The translations under genes and the position numbers were made by a program. Positions 61,617 to 64,000 of a DNA stretch of 64,000 nucleotides are shown piece after piece (within the stretch, counting starts at the first letter, position 1; each line of letters opens with the position of its first letter). The DNA comes from Flavipsychrobacter sp. (GTDB taxonomy: Bacteria > Bacteroidota > Bacteroidia > Chitinophagales > Chitinophagaceae): the NCBI GenBank assembly GCA_016786565.1, contig JAEUVY010000088.1:1-64000 (forward strand), written 5' to 3'. The notes beneath the pieces are model-generated. The model had not been told where the DNA came from and ran no database searches. It was given only the letters and a program-made list of their open reading frames with translations.

Positions 61617-62798
61617 TCACGATACAGACTTCCGCTTGAAAAAGCGTTCATAACAGTAGCCGGCCAGCTTCACGCCCTTCATGTCCACATATTCGGCCAT
61701 CAGGTAAGAAAGCCCCATTACAGCTACCGAGGTGATGATGAAAACCACCGCTACCGCTCCATTATAGCCCATGGGCTCATACAGTTTCAGAAATGCAAAA
61801 CAACTGATGGATCCTATTATCAGACAGTGAAGCAGATAAAGTGAGAACGAGATATGCCCCAGAAAACGTAGCGGACGGGTGCTGAAGAAAGATTGCAGGC
61901 GCGGCGACAGTATCACCGACAGTATCAGCATATATCCGCCTATGATATGGAAGGTGTTTTTCCCGGCCAGCACGATGCGCGGAAGTTTCTCAAATATAGA
62001 ATTAGTATTGTCGTGCATACTGTATGATCCCAGCACACAACCACCGGCAAAAAGTAACGCAGACAATACAAAACGCACCGGATCACTCATTTTCAACGGC
62101 CTCTGTTCCAGGTAGTTGAATGACATGCCCAGTATGAAACAGGTATAAAGCGTTTTGCTGATGAACACCAGTGCCAATGCCGTAATGCCAAATGCAATCC
62201 CCTTATTGCGGGTATTGTGCGTAAGCGCCAGCACTGCAAATACCAGCATAGATCCATACAATTCTATCGACATGGTCCACAGTGTAGTGTCCAGCTTATT
62301 ATTGCCGTGGAACATGGTCTGGTAAACAAACGATTTCAAAAACACCGACGTCGCATTGCCGAAATTCCAGAAATCGCCCAGCCACGGTCCCGAATGGGTG
62401 ATGATAGCTACCTCGCGGTTAAAATAGCCACCGCTCAACATCAGCAGATACGAGATCACCAGTGTAGTGCCCACCGGTATAAATAACCTGATGTACCTTT
62501 TCTGTGCCGATGAGATCACTATATCCAGATCGTTTTTCAGAAAGTATTTCCTGCTCAGCACATAGCCGCTCAGAATGAAAAAGATATGTACACAGAAGCT
62601 GCCGCAGGTAAGGAACCGCCAAACGCTCTCGCCATAGGTAAGCTCAAAACCGTTCAGGTGAGAGTCGGCCGCAATATGTGTGTAATAAGCCGGGTAGAAC
62701 GCCAGACCAAAATGGTGAAAGAACACGCACAAGGCGGCAAGCCCCCGGATACCATCCAGATATAGTACTTTAGAACCGCTGTTACTCTGTTTTGTCAT
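61617..62798 (-). CDS. Acyltransferase 3 family membrane protein
   Basis: From ATG 62798 the product is 393 residues with about ten helices. The family signature is LYLDGIRGLAALCVFFHHFGLAFYP with the catalytic histidine pair, then FFILSGYVLSRKYF and LGHISFSLYLLHCL. Members O-acetylate surface glycans or lipids. The substrate is unknown and no glycan genes adjoin it. The frame extends 69 bases upstream without similarity. Confidence 0.88.
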   Translation of the reverse strand: MTKQSNSGSKVLYLDGIRGLAALCVFFHHFGLAFYPAYYTHIAADSHLNGFELTYGESVWRFLTCGSFCVHIFFILSGYVLSRKYFLKNDLDIVISSAQKRYIRLFIPVGTTLVISYLLMLSGGYFNREVAIITHSGPWLGDFWNFGNATSVFLKSFVYQTMFHGNNKLDTTLWTMSIELYGSMLVFAVLALTHNTRNKGIAFGITALALVFISKTLYTCFILGMSFNYLEQRPLKMSDPVRFVLSALLFAGGCVLGSYSMHDNTNSIFEKLPRIVLAGKNTFHIIGGYMLILSVILSPRLQSFFSTRPLRFLGHISFSLYLLHCLIIGSISCFAFLKLYEPMGYNGAVAVVFIITSVAVMGLSYLMAEYVDMKGVKLAGYCYERFFKRKSVS

Positions 62799-62909
62799 TT
62801 TGAAAGGTGGCTGCAAGGTATAAAAAGTAAGTAGTAATTTATCTAGGTTCCCGTTGGCAACAGGCAATAATCTGCCTGCTATTTCGTTACTTTTAGTAGC
62901 TTGCCGCTT

Positions 62910-63545
62910 ATGAAGAGTTTATTGTGCCTTGTACTCATTACTGCATCCCTTTCTGTGCACGCGCAGGATACCACCGCGCTCAGGCCGGCATCCGCGTTTC
63001 ATAAGGGTAGTTACATGGTCACCGCCGGCATTGGCTTCATGAACAGCTACCGCGATGAATACCGCGTGCCTCCCTCCTTCGAAAAAGGAAATATCACCGG
63101 TTTCTCGCCCGTTTTTATTCGTGGCGAATATGCTGTGTCCGACAGGGTAAGCCTCGGTGCTACCTTCAATTACAGCATGCTCTATTTCAACTCGTTCCGC
63201 TTGTATCCATCCTTCAACGGGCCGGTCAAACGCTATACTGCCGATCAGTTCAGGGTGTTTGGGGTGGGGCTTTCAGCCTGGTATCATTTCGATAAGCTCA
63301 TAAATGTACCCGGTCTCGATCCCTTCATTGGCATTGGTGCCAATATCAACAACGAGCGACACACCGCACTGCCCGAGGGCGACAGCACTGTACGCTTCCG
63401 CACACACACAGTAACACCACTCATAAAGGGCGGTGTGCGCTACTATCTGTCAGACAAAGTAAGTGTATACGGCGACGCGGGATTCGACAAATTCAGTATT
63501 GTCTCGTTGGGTGTCACCTGCCGTTTCGATCGCCGTGACAAATAG
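62910..63545 (+). CDS. Outer-membrane beta-barrel protein
   Basis: From ATG 62910 the product is 211 residues with a signal peptide (KSLLCLVLITASLSVHAQD). The rest is barrel-like (GSYMVTAGIGFMNSYRDEY, FSPVFIRGEYAVSDRVSLGATFNYSML, GVGLSAWYHFDKL, VTPLIKGGVRYYLSDKVSVYGDAGFDKFSIVSLGV), ending in a basic RFDRRDK. An in-frame TTG lies 9 bases upstream. Function is unknown. Confidence 0.82.
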   Translation: MKSLLCLVLITASLSVHAQDTTALRPASAFHKGSYMVTAGIGFMNSYRDEYRVPPSFEKGNITGFSPVFIRGEYAVSDRVSLGATFNYSMLYFNSFRLYPSFNGPVKRYTADQFRVFGVGLSAWYHFDKLINVPGLDPFIGIGANINNERHTALPEGDSTVRFRTHTVTPLIKGGVRYYLSDKVSVYGDAGFDKFSIVSLGVTCRFDRRDK

Positions 63546-63598
63546 TGCTTGTGCCGTTTCCTTTCCGTTCTGCATAGTACAATGCAGCCCAAACTCAT

Positions 63599-63606
63599 TA
63601 CCTTTG
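63599..63606 (+). promoter_or_regulatory. -7 promoter box for psd
   Basis: TACCTTTG matches TAnnTTTG, 20 bases before ATG 63627. Confidence 0.5.
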
Positions 63607-63626
63607 TTGCAACAACGTTTCAGGTT

Positions 63627-64000
63627 ATGAGAATTCACCGCGAAGGGTACATGTATATACTCATTGCCACCATCCTCTGGTTCGCACTCGGATGGGCGGC
63701 AAATCACTTTATCCCCGAATCCCTTTTCTGGCTCACGGCAGCCATTACTTTTGTGCTTTTCCTGCTTTGGTTCTGGGTAGTGGCGTTTTTCCGTATGCCC
63801 ATTCGAAATATGGTGCATGGCGAGACAAAGATCATTGCCCCTGCCGATGGCAAGGTAGTAGTGATAGAAGAGGCATTTGAGCCTGAATATTTCAAGGAAA
63901 AAAGGTTGCAGGTGTCTATTTTCATGTCGCCTATCAATGTCCATGTAAACCGCAACCCTGTGAGCGGCGTTGTCAAATACATGAAATACCACAAGGGTAA
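63627..64000 (+). CDS. psd: Phosphatidylserine decarboxylase, 5' part
   Basis: The gene begins at ATG 63627 and is cut by the window end after 124 codons. The reading frame gives MRIHREGYMYILIATILWF (membrane helix), a second hydrophobic helix, then IIAPADGKVVVIEEAF and FMSPINVHVNRNPVSGVVKYMKYHKG, diagnostic of the short (archaeal-type) Psd that makes phosphatidylethanolamine. The pyruvoyl-forming GSS site lies beyond the window. Confidence 0.9.
   Translation, partial: MRIHREGYMYILIATILWFALGWAANHFIPESLFWLTAAITFVLFLLWFWVVAFFRMPIRNMVHGETKIIAPADGKVVVIEEAFEPEYFKEKRLQVSIFMSPINVHVNRNPVSGVVKYMKYHKG

Noticed and set aside
61432..61653. 73-codon open frame before the acyltransferase
   Set aside because: No recognisable features, overlaps the acyltransferase 3' end, and no promoter box is seen.

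Overview
The window looks like chromosomal DNA of a member of the Bacteroidota, most probably Chitinophagaceae or a close relative. The evidence is the repeated Bacteroidota -7 promoter box TAnnTTTG in front of many genes, the absence of Shine-Dalgarno sequences, four secreted proteins with type IX secretion (T9SS) C-terminal sorting domains, several DUF6089/OmpA-type outer-membrane barrels, and lineage-typical genes (MoxR, LptD-like protein divergent from an amidase, GH3-family ligase, PaaABC). No rRNA, tRNA, CRISPR array, prophage or complete insertion sequence was seen. The family-level placement is inference.

Layout. 1-2.3 kb is an accessory-looking stretch: the tail of an unidentified (possibly transposase) gene, an NHL-repeat T9SS cargo protein, then 720 bp without a gene that carries a duplicated dispersed-repeat element and a cluster of inverted repeats. 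2.3-8.8 kb holds a sugar nucleotidyltransferase, a HigBA toxin-antitoxin pair, a MoxR ATPase with a TPR protein, and trigger factor with a histidine-rich tail. 9-15.5 kb has a TMTC-like membrane protein, a methyltransferase, a single-chain UvrD-type helicase/PD-(D/E)XK nuclease and a Uma2-type nuclease. 15.5-24.2 kb has a ComA-like phosphosulfolactate synthase, lpxB, gcvP, a DUF6089 barrel and lepB. 24.6-31.3 kb is an operon of a giant T9SS adhesin-like protein and an OmpA/TSP3 protein.

31.4-39.8 kb carries cmk, an EGF-like lipoprotein, a divergent amidase/lptD pair, an FGE-like protein and an RND/MMPL exporter. 40-49 kb carries another T9SS protein, murI, a histone-H1-like gene behind rplU-rpmA, a GH3-family enzyme, an OmpA-like protein and a polyprenyl synthase. 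48-60.4 kb contains paaABC with paaE about 9 kb away, two ECF sigma-factor modules, a flippase and a KorB-like subunit. 60.5-64 kb holds two barrel proteins, an acyltransferase and the start of psd, which runs off the window.

Functional threads. Much of the window serves the cell envelope: LpxB and LptD (lipid A synthesis and LPS assembly), MurI and amidase (peptidoglycan), LepB (secretion), polyprenyl synthase and flippase (lipid-linked glycans), Psd (phospholipid) and many outer-membrane or secreted proteins. The items most worth a second look are an ECF sigma factor followed by a membrane-spanning protein that looks like an anti-sigma factor fused to a trypsin-like protease (56.7-58.5 kb), and a second ECF module that ends in a PAS plus histidine-phosphotransfer-like protein without an ATPase domain (50.6-52.2 kb).
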